A stretch of 64,000 nt of DNA from Aquabacter sp040049275 (lineage in GTDB: Bacteria > Pseudomonadota > Alphaproteobacteria > Rhizobiales > Xanthobacteraceae). The position numbers and the translations under genes are program-made. Positions 16,978 through 26,341 of the stretch are shown here, in pieces (the first letter of the stretch is position 1; each line of letters opens with the position of its first letter). The DNA lies in NCBI RefSeq assembly GCF_040049275.1, contig NZ_JBDZDT010000002.1, positions 372,001 through 436,000 on the forward strand, read 5' to 3'. The notes below the pieces were generated by a model. The model searched no databases. It saw only the letters and a list, made by a program, of their open reading frames with translations, and was not told the origin of the DNA.

Positions 16978-17852
16978 CGGGCGAACAGTCCGCTCGGGCG
17001 CACGAACAGCATGGCGAGCATGGCGAGGAGATAGGCGAAGGTGGCGATGGTGGGGTCGGCGATGACGCTGACGATGGCCTGGGTGAAGCCGAACACGAGA
17101 CCGACGCACAGCGCGCCGACGATGCTGCCCGGCCCGCCCACGATCATGATGGCGAAGGTGATGAGCGACATGGTCCAGCCGACCGAGAGGTCGAGGGCAT
17201 AAGCAAGCGCGTAGAGGATGCCGCCGGCGGTGGTGACCATGGTGCCCAGCAGGAAGGCGAAGCGGTAGATGCGCGGCGTGTTGATGCCGCGCAGCCGCGC
17301 CACGTCGCGGTTCTGGAACACGGCCCGCAGCGCCCGGCCGATGCGGTGCATGCGCAGGAACACGATGAGCCCCACCAGCACCAGCGCCGCCAGGGCGAAG
17401 GCGATGGCGCGGGCATTGGAGATGGGAAACGGCTCCAGCACCAGGAAGCCGGTCACCGGCGGCACGATCTGGAACGTGTCGGTCATCTTGCCGAACGTGC
17501 CCGTGTAAACCCCGGAGAGGATCTGGGCGAGGCCCAGCGTGATGATGAGGTAGCTGATGTTGCGGTCCTTCAGCGGATAGAAGTGCCGCAGCACCAGCCG
17601 CTCGGTGGCGAACGCGAAGGCCGCCACCGCGAGGAAGGTGAGGGGCACCGCGACCCAGAGCGGCCACTCGAAGGTGGTGCCGAACAGCCAGAACAGCAGC
17701 CCGGCACCAAGGAACACCTGCCCGTTCGCCGCCTGCGGCAACAGGATGGTGCCGTGGATCAGCGACAGGCCCGCCGCGACGACGGAAAAGATGGTCCCGA
17801 CCAGCAGGCCGGAGGTGATGACCGAGACCGTGAGAAGCAGGAACTCATCCAT
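16974..17852 (-). CDS. livH: branched-chain amino acid-type ABC transporter permease (LivH)
   Basis: 292 residues, LivH type, with seven to eight membrane segments. Family landmarks are GTIFSVVAAGLSLIHGT near residue 20 and the coupling region GRALRAVFQNRDVARLRGIN. It begins 14 bases after the binding-protein stop and overlaps livM by four bases. Confidence 0.92.
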   Translation of the reverse strand: MDEFLLLTVSVITSGLLVGTIFSVVAAGLSLIHGTILLPQAANGQVFLGAGLLFWLFGTTFEWPLWVAVPLTFLAVAAFAFATERLVLRHFYPLKDRNISYLIITLGLAQILSGVYTGTFGKMTDTFQIVPPVTGFLVLEPFPISNARAIAFALAALVLVGLIVFLRMHRIGRALRAVFQNRDVARLRGINTPRIYRFAFLLGTMVTTAGGILYALAYALDLSVGWTMSLITFAIMIVGGPGSIVGALCVGLVFGFTQAIVSVIADPTIATFAYLLAMLAMLFVRPSGLFAR

Positions 17853-17866
17853 CGCGGCGGCTGGCC

Positions 17867-19045
17867 TCAGGGCGCGAGGTCATAGACCGGGAGCACTTCC
17901 GGCGACCATTCGATGTAGTTGATCTTGGATGCCTTGAAGTCGTCCTTGGAGACTTCCTTGATCTGCTGGAGATACATGTACTCCATGCGCGCCCCGTTCT
18001 TGTCGAACACGATGGGGATGCCGGTGGTGATCTCCTTGGTGTTGATGGCGGAGAGCGCCGAGCGGATCGCGTCGCGGGTGGTCGCGCCCTTCTCCACGAT
18101 CTCCTTCAGGAGATAGAGCGTGGAGTAGCAGTAGTTCTCCACATAGCCCGGAGCGTAGCCCTTCGCCTTGCGGAAGTTCTCCACGAACTTCTTGCCGGTG
18201 TCGGTCAGGGTCTCGAGGTTGTGGTCGAAGAAGGTGCCGAAATAGGAGCCGACCGAGCGCGGACCCCAGCTCAGCACCTGCTTGGTGGAGCCGTAGGGGT
18301 GGTAGAGCTGGTCCGGCTTGAAGCCCACGTCGAGCAGCTGATTGGTGAGCGTCACGTCGAACGCGCTGCCGCCGGCGACGATCACATAGTCCGGCTTCTT
18401 GGCGCGGATCTGCGCCACCTGCACGGTGGCGTCGGAAGCGCTCTGCGGGAACACGATCTCGCTGACGATCTTCAGCCCGTCCTTCTCCGCCTGGTACTTC
18501 AGGCCGGCGAGGATCGCCCGGTGGACGGCGAAATCGTTCATGATGATGCCGATGGTGGCGCCGGGCTTCAGGGTGTTCAGGAACTTCACCGCCGCATAGC
18601 CCCAGCCCACGGCGTCCGGCTCGATGCGGAAGGTCTGGGTGGTGCCGGGCCGCGTCAGGCGCGGGAAGGCCGCCACGGGCACGAGGAACGGCACCTTGTT
18701 CTCTTCCGCATAGCCGTAGACGGCGAGCGAGGTGTCCGCATTGGTCGGCCCGCTGAGCATGGTGACCTTCTCCTGCGTGTCGAGAGCACGGGAGACGGCG
18801 GCGGCCTGGGCGGGATTGGTCTGGTTGTCCTGGACCACCAGCTCGATGATCTTCTTGCCGGCATTCACCTCGCCTTCGGCGAGCCGGGCCGCATCGAGGC
18901 AGGCATTGCCGAAGAAGGTCCAGGGGCCGGAAAGCTCGCTGTTCCAGCCCACGCGCAGCGGGGTCTGGGCGAAGGCAGGGCCTGCTGCGAGCACAGCAGC
19001 GGCGATCAGCGCGCCGCGCAGCGACGCGGCCTTGAAGTCAGCCAT
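17867..19045 (-). CDS. livK: ABC transporter substrate-binding protein (LivK/amide-urea type)
   Basis: 392 residues. A signal peptide is visible (ASLRGALIAAAVLAAGPAFAQ, cleavage after the AFA). The mature protein has the type-I periplasmic binding fold of the HAAT family: LRVGWNSELSGPWTFFG, VVQDNQTNPAQAAAVSR, GPTNADTSLAVYGYAEE. It is the first transporter gene and lies 51 bases downstream of the amidohydrolase on the same strand. The ligand cannot be read from the sequence; context suggests the sugar acid or lactone handled by the cluster. Confidence 0.9.
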   Translation of the reverse strand: MADFKAASLRGALIAAAVLAAGPAFAQTPLRVGWNSELSGPWTFFGNACLDAARLAEGEVNAGKKIIELVVQDNQTNPAQAAAVSRALDTQEKVTMLSGPTNADTSLAVYGYAEENKVPFLVPVAAFPRLTRPGTTQTFRIEPDAVGWGYAAVKFLNTLKPGATIGIIMNDFAVHRAILAGLKYQAEKDGLKIVSEIVFPQSASDATVQVAQIRAKKPDYVIVAGGSAFDVTLTNQLLDVGFKPDQLYHPYGSTKQVLSWGPRSVGSYFGTFFDHNLETLTDTGKKFVENFRKAKGYAPGYVENYCYSTLYLLKEIVEKGATTRDAIRSALSAINTKEITTGIPIVFDKNGARMEYMYLQQIKEVSKDDFKASKINYIEWSPEVLPVYDLAP

Positions 19046-19096
19046 GGTTTCCTCCGAAGTTTTCCGGCCTTTTGGCCGGTCGTTCTTATGTTCGTG

Positions 19097-19993
19097 TCAG
19101 AGCTTGTAGATGCGCACGGCATTGTCGTGCAGCACGGCGCGCTGCTGGTCAGCTGGCAAATGGGCGAGCGCATCGCGGTGCGCCTGCGCCAGGGAGGCAT
19201 AGTCGGTCCAGAGCTTCTCCACGGGGAAGTTGCTGCCGAACAGGCAGCGGTCCGCGCCGAACATCTCCACCGTCTCGCGGACGATGGCATTGATGAGGGA
19301 CGGGTCGACGGCATGGACGAAGGTGCCGAGGCCCGAGAGCTTGGAAACGACATTGGGCTGATCGGCCAGCCGCTTCATGCCCTCCCGCCACGCGGCCCAG
19401 CCGGCCGGCGAAAGGTCTTCCAGCATGCCGGCATGCTGGAGCACGAGGGTCGTGCCGGGGAAGGCCTTCGCGAAGGCCGCGCCATCCGCCATCTGGCCGG
19501 TGAAAAGCTGGATGTCGAAGGAGAAGTCATAATCCGCAAGGCGCGCGAAATTACGCTGCCAGGCGCCGTCGTTCATCAGGTCCGGCCGGCTGGCAAAGCG
19601 GTATTGCGGGTTCTCGTGCCAGTGGATCTGCTGGCGGATGCCCACCACGCCCTTGATGCGCGAGAGCTGCGCCAGCGTGTCGGCGGCGTCCTCGCTGCCA
19701 AGGTCGGTATAGGCGACGGTGGCGTGCGGCCAGCCGTCGTTCGCCTGCGCCACGTCCCGAACCCATTCGGCCTCGGGCACGGCGCCGCCGGCGGGCCAGT
19801 TGGTCTGCACATAGACCGACTTCACGGCGCCCGCGGCTTCGGCCTCGGCGCGGAATTCTTCGATGGGGTAATCGCGGCGGATCGAATCGTAGGGTCCGAA
19901 GATGCGCGGCACGGTGGGGCCGGACAGCCAGGCAAGGTCGGCGAGCCGCCAGATGTGGTGATGTGAATCAACGAGAGGGCACGCCTCCGTCAT
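19097..19993 (-). CDS. amidohydrolase family protein, COG3618 (sugar-lactonase-like)
   Basis: 298 residues, TIM-barrel metal-dependent hydrolase. The HxH motif is in DSHHHIW (residues 9-15), further metal or proton-shuttle positions are in LQHAGM and the C-terminal FGSNFPVEKLW. The family includes L-rhamnono-1,4-lactonase and L-fucono-1,5-lactonase. It heads the minus-strand operon that continues with the Liv-type importer and the DapA-like enzyme, and is divergent from the GntR gene at 20096. Different subfamily from the LigI-like protein at 5001-5909. Confidence 0.85.
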   Translation of the reverse strand: MTEACPLVDSHHHIWRLADLAWLSGPTVPRIFGPYDSIRRDYPIEEFRAEAEAAGAVKSVYVQTNWPAGGAVPEAEWVRDVAQANDGWPHATVAYTDLGSEDAADTLAQLSRIKGVVGIRQQIHWHENPQYRFASRPDLMNDGAWQRNFARLADYDFSFDIQLFTGQMADGAAFAKAFPGTTLVLQHAGMLEDLSPAGWAAWREGMKRLADQPNVVSKLSGLGTFVHAVDPSLINAIVRETVEMFGADRCLFGSNFPVEKLWTDYASLAQAHRDALAHLPADQQRAVLHDNAVRIYKL

Positions 19994-20062
19994 CCGATCC
20001 TCCCGCTATTTTTGCACCATTGTTTTTTTGCACGATATCCCTGATTTTACCTTCGTCAAACG

Positions 20063-20074
20063 ATTTTCGAAAAT
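20063..20074. promoter_or_regulatory. palindrome ATTTTCGAAAAT, candidate GntR operator
   Basis: A perfect 12-base palindrome lies in the 102-base interval between the divergent amidohydrolase (start 19993) and GntR (start 20096) genes. CGTCA and TGACG flank it at 20054-20058 and 20074-20078. It is A+T-rich in a G+C-rich context and ideally placed for autoregulation and control of the minus-strand operon. Assignment to the GntR protein is an inference. Confidence 0.4.
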
Positions 20075-20095
20075 GACGGAAGGGACGGCGGGCGG

Positions 20096-20800
20096 ATGAC
20101 GGCGAGCGGTGAACGGTCCGGGACCTTGGCGGATGTTGCCTATGGCCGCATCTCGCAGGCCATCACCGTGGGCTCGCTCAAGCCCGGCCAGCGGCTGCGG
20201 TTCGAGGATCTGCGCGAACTGTGCGAGACCAGCATCTCCCCTGTCCGCGAGGCGCTCACCCGGCTCACCGCCGAGGGGCTCACGACGCTGGAGGGCCACC
20301 GCGGCTACCGCGTCTCGCCGCTCTCCCTCACCGATCTGTGGGACACCGTGCGCACCCGCCAGCTCATCGAGGGCCGGGCCATCCGCCTGTCGGTGGAGCT
20401 GGGGGATGAGGCATGGGAGGCAGACCTCGTCAGTGCCTTTCACCTGATGTCACGCTGGCAGCGCATCCATCCGCAGCAGCCTTCGGCGGAGAACCATGAC
20501 TGGCATCGCCACCATGTGCGCTTCCACCAGGTGCTGATCGCCGCGTGCGGCTCACCGCTGCTTCTGGGCTTCTGCGAGACCCTGGCGCAACGCGCCGAGC
20601 GCTATCGCCGCCTGTCGCTCGGCGCGCCCTATGAGCGGGACATCGGGCAGGAGCATGCCGCGATCTACGAGGCCGCCATCGAGCGGGACGCGCCGGCCGC
20701 AGAGCGGCTGCTTTGCTTCCACTACGAGCAGACGGCGCGGGCGCTGGAAACCCTCGTTGTCGCGGCGGAGGCGGGATCATCGGGGGAATGGTCGTTATAG
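20096..20800 (+). CDS. GntR family transcriptional regulator, FadR/FCD subfamily
   Basis: 234 residues. The N-terminal winged helix has the GntR pattern VAYGRISQAITVGSLKPGQRL and SPVREALTRLTAEGL (residues about 12-75). The C-terminal part is an all-helical FCD ligand domain with a metal-site-like set of histidines (HDWHRHHVRFH near residue 140 and later EHAAIYEA). Divergent from the transporter operon, which it probably represses until a sugar acid or lactone is bound. Confidence 0.9.
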   Translation: MTASGERSGTLADVAYGRISQAITVGSLKPGQRLRFEDLRELCETSISPVREALTRLTAEGLTTLEGHRGYRVSPLSLTDLWDTVRTRQLIEGRAIRLSVELGDEAWEADLVSAFHLMSRWQRIHPQQPSAENHDWHRHHVRFHQVLIAACGSPLLLGFCETLAQRAERYRRLSLGAPYERDIGQEHAAIYEAAIERDAPAAERLLCFHYEQTARALETLVVAAEAGSSGEWSL

Positions 20801-20839
20801 CCGGCGCTCATCCTGCCCGAGCCCCGACGTTATCCAAGG

Positions 20840-21706
20840 TCACGTCGCCGCCTTGCTCGCGGCCACGAGCGCGTTGACCCCGGCGATCCGGGGTGACGCC
20901 GCCTTCCACAGAAGGCCCACGCGTCGCACCGGCGCCGGGCCGGGGACGGGGATCTTGAGCAAAGACAGCTTTTCCGGCCAGGGCGGTGACCAGTCCGGCA
21001 CGAGGGAAACGCCGAGCCCGCGATCCACCATCACCGCGATGGCGTCGAGCGCATCGAGCTCGAACCGCTCGGCGGGCTGGAGCTTCCGGCGCCGCAGATA
21101 ATCGTCCGCGAGCCGCCCGCCCCAATGCTTCCGGTCATAGCGGATGAAGGGCTCGGTGGAGAGGAGCGCGATGGGGTCGCGGCTTGAGGCCGATTGCGGC
21201 GCGATGACGATCAGCGGCTCCTCGCGCAGCACGGTGAAGACGCAGGTCTTGGGCAGCGCGAAGTTCGGCTGGATCAGGATCGCCGCATCCAGCTCGCCAT
21301 CCATCACCATCTGGTAGAGTTCGACGCTGGTTCCCGGCTCGATATAGATCTCCAGCGCGGGGTGGCGCGTCGTCATCTCCCGCATGATGTCGGGGATGAA
21401 TCCGGTGAGGGCCGTGGCGATGGCGCCGATGCGCAGCTCGCCCGCCAGCGCCGAGCCCTCCGCGACGAATGTCAGCGCGCGCACCTCCCGCAGCAGCGCC
21501 CGCGCCCGCTCCAGAATGGCGGCGCCCGCCTCGGTCGGCCGCACCATGCGCCCCGAGCGGCCGATGAGCGGGGTGCCCAGCTCGGCCTCCAGCGCCCGGA
21601 TGCGCTGTGCCACGGCGGCCGGTGTCAGGTTGAGCCGGCGCGCGGCCTCGGCCAGGGAGCCGTGGTCCGCAACCGAGACGAAGCTTTGCAGGAAGCGCGT
21701 GTCCAT
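20840..21706 (-). CDS. LysR family transcriptional regulator
   Basis: 288 residues from the Met at 21706, which gives the canonical LysR start (MDTRFLQSFVSVADHGSL); an in-frame Met ten codons upstream is less likely. HTH pattern AEAARRLNLTPAAVAQRIRALE at residues about 18-40. Effector-binding domain follows. It is divergent from the SDR at 21798 with 91 bases between starts and likely controls the plus-strand genes 21798-28914. The HTH has Pro-Ala-Ala-Val in place of the common Q-P-A-(L/V)-S. Confidence 0.9.
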   Translation of the reverse strand: MDTRFLQSFVSVADHGSLAEAARRLNLTPAAVAQRIRALEAELGTPLIGRSGRMVRPTEAGAAILERARALLREVRALTFVAEGSALAGELRIGAIATALTGFIPDIMREMTTRHPALEIYIEPGTSVELYQMVMDGELDAAILIQPNFALPKTCVFTVLREEPLIVIAPQSASSRDPIALLSTEPFIRYDRKHWGGRLADDYLRRRKLQPAERFELDALDAIAVMVDRGLGVSLVPDWSPPWPEKLSLLKIPVPGPAPVRRVGLLWKAASPRIAGVNALVAASKAAT

Positions 21707-21709
21707 CGA

Positions 21710-21749
21710 TAGATTTTGTAACTCGTGAAGGAACATTTAGGTAGATTTT
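21710..21749. promoter_or_regulatory. direct repeats TAGATTTT between divergent LysR and SDR genes
   Basis: TAGATTTT occurs at 21710-21717 and 21742-21749, 32 bases apart, in an A+T-rich interval. The second copy runs into TAGATTTTATAT, which could also serve as a -10 element for the SDR gene. The layout resembles recognition and activation sites of LysR regulators. Inferred from sequence only. Confidence 0.35.
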
Positions 21750-21797
21750 ATATCCCCTCGCCGTGCGCCAGTCTTGGCTGTGGAAGGGGATGTCGAC

Positions 21798-22583
21798 ATG
21801 GATCTTGGTCTTGCCGGTAAGACGGCTCTGGTGCTGGGCGCAGGGGGCGGCCTCGGGGGCGCCATCGCCCGCACATTGGCGCGCGAGGGTGCCATGGTCG
21901 CCGCCGCCGACATCGATGCCGCCGCTGCCGGACGCACCGCTGAAGCCATCGCTGGTGCCGGGGGCAAGGCCATCGCCCTCGGCTGGGATCTCGGCGACCT
22001 GTCCCTGATCGAGCCCTCCATCGCCCGCATCGAGGCGGAACTCGGCCCGGTGGACGTGCTCGTCAACAATACTGGCGGCCCGCCGCCCACCCCGGCCTCC
22101 GGCCAGTCACCGGAGCTGTGGAGCAAGCATTTCCAGTCCATGGTGCTCTCGGTCTTCGTCCTCACCGACCGGGTCCTGCCCGGCATGCGGCAGAGGAAGT
22201 GGGGCCGCATCATCACCTCCACCTCCTCCGGCGTGGTGGCGCCGATCCCCAATCTCGGCGTGTCCAACGCCCTGCGGCTGACGCTGGTGGGCTGGTCGAA
22301 GACCTTGGCCCGCGAGGTGGGCCGCGACGGCATCACCGCCAACATCGTGCTGCCCGGCCGCATCGGCACGCCGCGCATCACCTTCCTTGATGAGCAGCGG
22401 GCGAAGCGCGAGGGGCGGGAGGTGGCGGAGATCGCCGCCGACAGCCAGTCCTCCATCCCGGTGGGGCGTTATGGCGACCCGCAGGAATATGCCGACGTGG
22501 TCGCCTTCCTTGCTTCCGTCCCCGCTTCCTATGTCACCGGCTCCGTCATCCGCATCGATGGCGGGCTTATCCAGAGCATCTGA
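21798..22583 (+). CDS. SDR family oxidoreductase lacking YxxxK, paralogue of 14-799
   Basis: 261 residues. The ATG at 21798 has GGAAGGGG upstream and matches the paralogue start (MDLGLAGK). GAGGGLG cofactor motif at residues 14-20, VNNTGG near 88, TSTSSG near 140. The catalytic Tyr/Lys position reads NLGVSNALR, identical in type to the first SDR, so the substitution is a subfamily feature and not a random mutation. First gene of the second plus-strand catabolic operon, 14 bases ahead of the RraA gene. Probably binds NAD(P); reaction unknown. Confidence 0.87.
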   Translation: MDLGLAGKTALVLGAGGGLGGAIARTLAREGAMVAAADIDAAAAGRTAEAIAGAGGKAIALGWDLGDLSLIEPSIARIEAELGPVDVLVNNTGGPPPTPASGQSPELWSKHFQSMVLSVFVLTDRVLPGMRQRKWGRIITSTSSGVVAPIPNLGVSNALRLTLVGWSKTLAREVGRDGITANIVLPGRIGTPRITFLDEQRAKREGREVAEIAADSQSSIPVGRYGDPQEYADVVAFLASVPASYVTGSVIRIDGGLIQSI

Positions 22584-22597
22584 GAGAAGAGAGACCC

Positions 22598-23299
22598 ATG
22601 TCGCTGGACCCGACCGCCATTGAGACGCTGCGCGGCATTTCGACGGCCACCCTCACCACCATCCTGCTCAAGAAGGGCTTGAGGAATGTGTGGCTGCGCG
22701 GCACCCACCCGCTGAAGCCGGGCCAGGGGCGGCTCGTCGGCCCCGCCTTCACCTTGCGCTTCGTGCCGGCCCGCGAGGACCTCGCGACCCCGGCCTCCTG
22801 GGCCTCGCCCATCTCCACCCGCGCGGCCATCGAGGCCATGCCGGAAGGCGCAATCGCGGTGGCGGACGCCATGGGCACCACGGACGCGGGCATCTTCGGC
22901 GATATCCTGTGCGCCCGCATGCAGCAGCGCAAAGTGACCGCTTTGGTCACCGACGGCGTGCTGCGCGACCTCGAAGGCTGCCTCGACACCGGCCTTCCCA
23001 TCTTCTGCCAGGGCGCGGCGGCCCCACCCTCCGTCGCCGGCCTCACCTTCGTCGCCTGGCAGGAGCCCATCGCCTGCGGCGGTGTCGCGGTGTTCCCGGA
23101 CGATGTGATCGTGGTGGACAATGACGGCGCGGTGGTGATCCCCCAGGCGCTGCTGGATCAGGTGCTCGCCGAGGCGCCCGAGCAGGAGCGCATGGAGGCG
23201 TGGATCATGAACGAGGTGATGAACGGCGCCGCGCTGCCCGGCCTCTACCCCATGAATGCCGAGACCAAGGCCCGCTACGAAGCCTCCAAGAAGGGCTGA
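22598..23299 (+). CDS. RraA family protein, aldolase/decarboxylase-like
   Basis: 233 residues. Core motif GIFGDILCARMQQRKVTALVTDGVLRD (Gly-Asp then Arg-Asp; positions about 107-133 in the protein) is the canonical metal and substrate site of HMG/CHA aldolases and related oxaloacetate decarboxylases. It is longer at the C-terminus than RraA itself (helix with NEVMNGAALPGLYP). Located 14 bases after the SDR. Likely the carbon-carbon cleaving step of the pathway, or a hydroxy-acid dehydratase-like variant; the family is functionally diverse. Confidence 0.87.
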   Translation: MSLDPTAIETLRGISTATLTTILLKKGLRNVWLRGTHPLKPGQGRLVGPAFTLRFVPAREDLATPASWASPISTRAAIEAMPEGAIAVADAMGTTDAGIFGDILCARMQQRKVTALVTDGVLRDLEGCLDTGLPIFCQGAAAPPSVAGLTFVAWQEPIACGGVAVFPDDVIVVDNDGAVVIPQALLDQVLAEAPEQERMEAWIMNEVMNGAALPGLYPMNAETKARYEASKKG

Positions 23300-23363
23300 G
23301 ATCGACGTACCGGCCCGCCGTGCGGCGGGCTGGTTCCAACAGAGAAAATCCGGGGGAGATGTC

Positions 23364-25094
23364 GTGACCAAGGGGATGAAGAAGGGCCTGCCCAATTATG
23401 GCGACGCGGGATTCTCGCAATTCCTGCGCAAGGCCTTCATCAAGGCCATGGGCCTCTCCGACGACGCGCTCGGCCGCCCCATCGTCGGCATCACCAACAC
23501 CTATAGCGACTTCAACCCCTGCCACGGCAACGTGCCCCAGCTCATCGAGGCGGTGAAGCGCGGGGTCATGCTGGCGGGCGGGCTGCCGATGGAATTTCCC
23601 ACCATCTCCATCCATGAGGCCTTCGCCCACCCCACCTCCATGTTCCTGCGCAATCTCCTGGCGCTCGACACCGAGGAGCTGATCCGCGCCCAGCCCATGG
23701 ACAGCGTCGTGCTGATCGGCGGATGCGACAAGAACATTCCGGCCCAGCTCATGGCGGCGGCGAGCGTCGATCTGCCCGCCGTGGTGCTGCCCACCGGCCC
23801 CATGGTGGTCGGCCATTACAAGGGGGAGGTGCTGGGCGCCTGCACCGATTGCCGCCGCCTCTGGGCGGGGTACCGGGCCGGCAACCTCTCCGATACGGAG
23901 ATCGAGGAAGTGAACGAGCGCCTCGCCCCCTCCGTCGGCACCTGCATGGTGATGGGCACCGCGAGCACCATCGCCTGCATGACCGAGGCCATCGGCATAG
24001 CGTTGCCGGGGAGCGCCACCGCGCCCGCGACCCATGCGGACCGGCTGCGCAATGCGGAGGCCGCCGGCAGCGCGGCAGCGCGCCTCGCGAAGGAGGGGGG
24101 GCCGAAGCCGAGCGAGGTGATGACCCCCGCCGCGTTCCGCAATGCCCTCACCGTGCTCCAGGCCATCGGCGGTTCCACCAACGGGCTCATCCATTTCACG
24201 GCAGTGGCCGGGCGGCTCGGCATCACCCTCGACATGGACGATTTCGACGCGCTGGGCAAAGAGGTGCCCGTGCTCGTGGACCTCAAGCCCTCCGGCGACC
24301 ACTACATGGAGCACTTCCACTGGTCAGGGGGCATGCGGCGGCTGATCCGCGAGCTCGCTCCCAATCTCGACATGACGGCGCGGGGCGTCAGCGGCCGGAC
24401 GCTGGCGGAGATCGCGGCGGAGGCGGAGGACTTTCCGCAGACCGTGATCCGCACCCGCGACAATCCCATCGCCACCGGCGGCGGGCTCGCCGTGCTCCGG
24501 GGCAACCTCGCCCCCTCCGGCGCGCTCATCAAAAGGTCCGCCTCCACCGAGCGCCTCTTGAAGCACGAGGGCAGGGCAGTGGTGTTCGACGGGCTGGAGG
24601 ACATGGCGCGCCGCCTCGACGACGACGCCCTCGACGTCTCCGCCGACGACGTGCTCGTGCTGCGCAATGCCGGCCCGAAGGGCGCCCCGGGCATGCCCGA
24701 GGCGGGCTATATCCCGATCCCGCGCAAGCTCGCCCGGGCGGGAGTGAAGGACATGGTGCGGATCTCGGACGCGCGCATGAGCGGCACCGCGTTCGGCACC
24801 ATCGTGCTGCACATCGCGCCCGAGGCCGCCGTGGGCGGTCCCTTGGCGCTGGTGCGCACCGGCGACCGCATCCGGCTCGATGCCGATGCGCGCCGCATCG
24901 ACCTTCTGGTGGACGAGGCGGAGCTTGCCGCACGCCGCGCCGTTTGGACCGCGCCACCGGCGCCGGCTGGCGCCGAGCGCGGCTATGCCTGGCTGTTCCA
25001 GAACCACATCACCCAGGCCGACCAGGGATGCGACTTCGACTTCTGCCTGCCGCCGGCAGGCCGACGCGCGGCCGCATCCCCGGACAGGACCTGA
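23364..25094 (+). CDS. IlvD/EDD family dehydratase (sugar-acid dehydratase type)
   Basis: 576 residues from a GTG at 23364 with GGGGGAG 4-10 bases upstream; earlier in-frame starts overlap the RraA gene, and an ATG at 23376 has its purine stretch too close. Iron-sulfur ligands are recognisable in NPCHGN, GGCDKN and VGTCMVMG, and the C-terminal SDARMSGTAFGT is well conserved. The segment GHYKGEVLGACTDCRRLW places it with aldonic-acid dehydratases rather than with branched-chain dihydroxyacid dehydratase. Would convert an aldonic acid to a 2-keto-3-deoxy acid for the aldolase step. Confidence 0.88.
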   Translation: MTKGMKKGLPNYGDAGFSQFLRKAFIKAMGLSDDALGRPIVGITNTYSDFNPCHGNVPQLIEAVKRGVMLAGGLPMEFPTISIHEAFAHPTSMFLRNLLALDTEELIRAQPMDSVVLIGGCDKNIPAQLMAAASVDLPAVVLPTGPMVVGHYKGEVLGACTDCRRLWAGYRAGNLSDTEIEEVNERLAPSVGTCMVMGTASTIACMTEAIGIALPGSATAPATHADRLRNAEAAGSAAARLAKEGGPKPSEVMTPAAFRNALTVLQAIGGSTNGLIHFTAVAGRLGITLDMDDFDALGKEVPVLVDLKPSGDHYMEHFHWSGGMRRLIRELAPNLDMTARGVSGRTLAEIAAEAEDFPQTVIRTRDNPIATGGGLAVLRGNLAPSGALIKRSASTERLLKHEGRAVVFDGLEDMARRLDDDALDVSADDVLVLRNAGPKGAPGMPEAGYIPIPRKLARAGVKDMVRISDARMSGTAFGTIVLHIAPEAAVGGPLALVRTGDRIRLDADARRIDLLVDEAELAARRAVWTAPPAPAGAERGYAWLFQNHITQADQGCDFDFCLPPAGRRAAASPDRT

Positions 25095-25299
25095 CAGGAT
25101 AGCCGGCGGCAACGTCCGCCAGCTTGAAGTGCGCGTCGCGTAAAGGCTGATCGCCTTTCGTCATTTAGATCTCCACCGCGTACCGCCGGAAACAGGCGGC
25201 GGGCTGAACGGTGGGCATGGGCAATCGGGCATGCGCCCGGCCGGAGAGGGCACCCGCAGAAGGTGCCTGCCGGAGGAAACGGAACCAACGGAGGGAAAC

Positions 25300-26289
25300 A
25301 TGGACGTGACACGACGCGGCCTGCTGGCTCTGGGCGCCGGCGCGGCACTGGCGGGAACATCGCTGGCGGGCCTGTCCGCGGCATCGGCGGCGGACTATCC
25401 GGCGCGCACCGTAAGGCTCGTGGTGCCGTTCCCGCCCGGCGGCACCACCGACGTGGTCGGCCGCCTGGTGGCGAGCGCCTTGTCCGAGGAACTGGGCAAG
25501 CCGGTCATCGTCGACAATCGCGGTGGGGCAGGGGGCGTTATCGGCGCGGACAATGTCGCGAAGTCCCCGCCGGACGGCTACACCCTCATGGTGTTCCATA
25601 TCGGCATGGTCTACGGGCCGGCGCTCTATGCCTCGCTGCCCTACGACGTCCTGAAGGACTTCTCCCCCGTCGGCCTCATCGGCATCGCGCCGAGTGCCCT
25701 CGTGGTGACGCCGTCTCTGCCGGTCAACAATGTCCAGGAATTCATCGCGCTCGCAAAGTCGAAGCCGGGCGCACTGAATTTCGGCTCCGCGGGCGTTGGC
25801 ACATCGAGCCATCTCGCGCCAGAACTCTTCAACATCGTTGCGGGCGTCAAGACCACCCATGTGCCCTATAAAGGCGGCGGCCCGGCCTTGACCGGCACCA
25901 TGGGCGGGGAGGTGCAGTTCATGATCGAGACGGCGGGGTCGCTGGTGCCGTTCGTCAATAGCGGCAAGCTGAAGATCCTCGGCGTCTCCACCCCCGAGCG
26001 GTTCTCGGCCATGCCGAACGTGCCGACCATCGCCGAGAGCGGGCTGCCGGACTATGTCTATTCCACCTGGTACGGCATGTGGGCGCCCGCCGGCACGCCG
26101 CCGGACGTGGTCAAGATCCTCAGCAATGCCCTCTCCAAGGTGCTCGCCACCGAGAAGCTGAAGAGCGCGCTCCAGGCCGCCGGCATCGACGAGAAGGCCA
26201 TGCCGCCGGACCAGTTCGCGGCGCTGATCAAGGCCGATCTGACGAAATGGACCAAGATCATCAAGGACGCCGGCATCACGGCGCAATGA
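25300..26289 (+). CDS. Bug/TctC family substrate-binding protein
   Basis: 329 residues from ATG 25300 (GGAGGGA directly upstream). The signal peptide begins MDVTRRGLLALGAG, with a twin-arginine-like start, and ends after SAASA. Mature start DYPARTVRLVVPFPPGGTTD is the Bug family hallmark, followed by GAGGVIGADNVAKSPPDGYT and VPYKGGG. No TctAB genes nearby. Second Bug protein of the window; with the Liv-type importer it gives the cluster two different uptake or sensing components. Confidence 0.92.
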   Translation: MDVTRRGLLALGAGAALAGTSLAGLSAASAADYPARTVRLVVPFPPGGTTDVVGRLVASALSEELGKPVIVDNRGGAGGVIGADNVAKSPPDGYTLMVFHIGMVYGPALYASLPYDVLKDFSPVGLIGIAPSALVVTPSLPVNNVQEFIALAKSKPGALNFGSAGVGTSSHLAPELFNIVAGVKTTHVPYKGGGPALTGTMGGEVQFMIETAGSLVPFVNSGKLKILGVSTPERFSAMPNVPTIAESGLPDYVYSTWYGMWAPAGTPPDVVKILSNALSKVLATEKLKSALQAAGIDEKAMPPDQFAALIKADLTKWTKIIKDAGITAQ

Positions 26290-26341
26290 CCCCTTCGGCG
26301 GGGCGCGCTGGGCGCCCCGCCAGACCTGGAACGGAGGCAGC

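Noticed and set aside
16978..17667. Extended N-terminus for livM
   Set aside because: The open frame continues upstream but overlaps livH almost completely and encodes no conserved sequence; ATG 16977 overlaps the livH stop and gives the normal LivM start.
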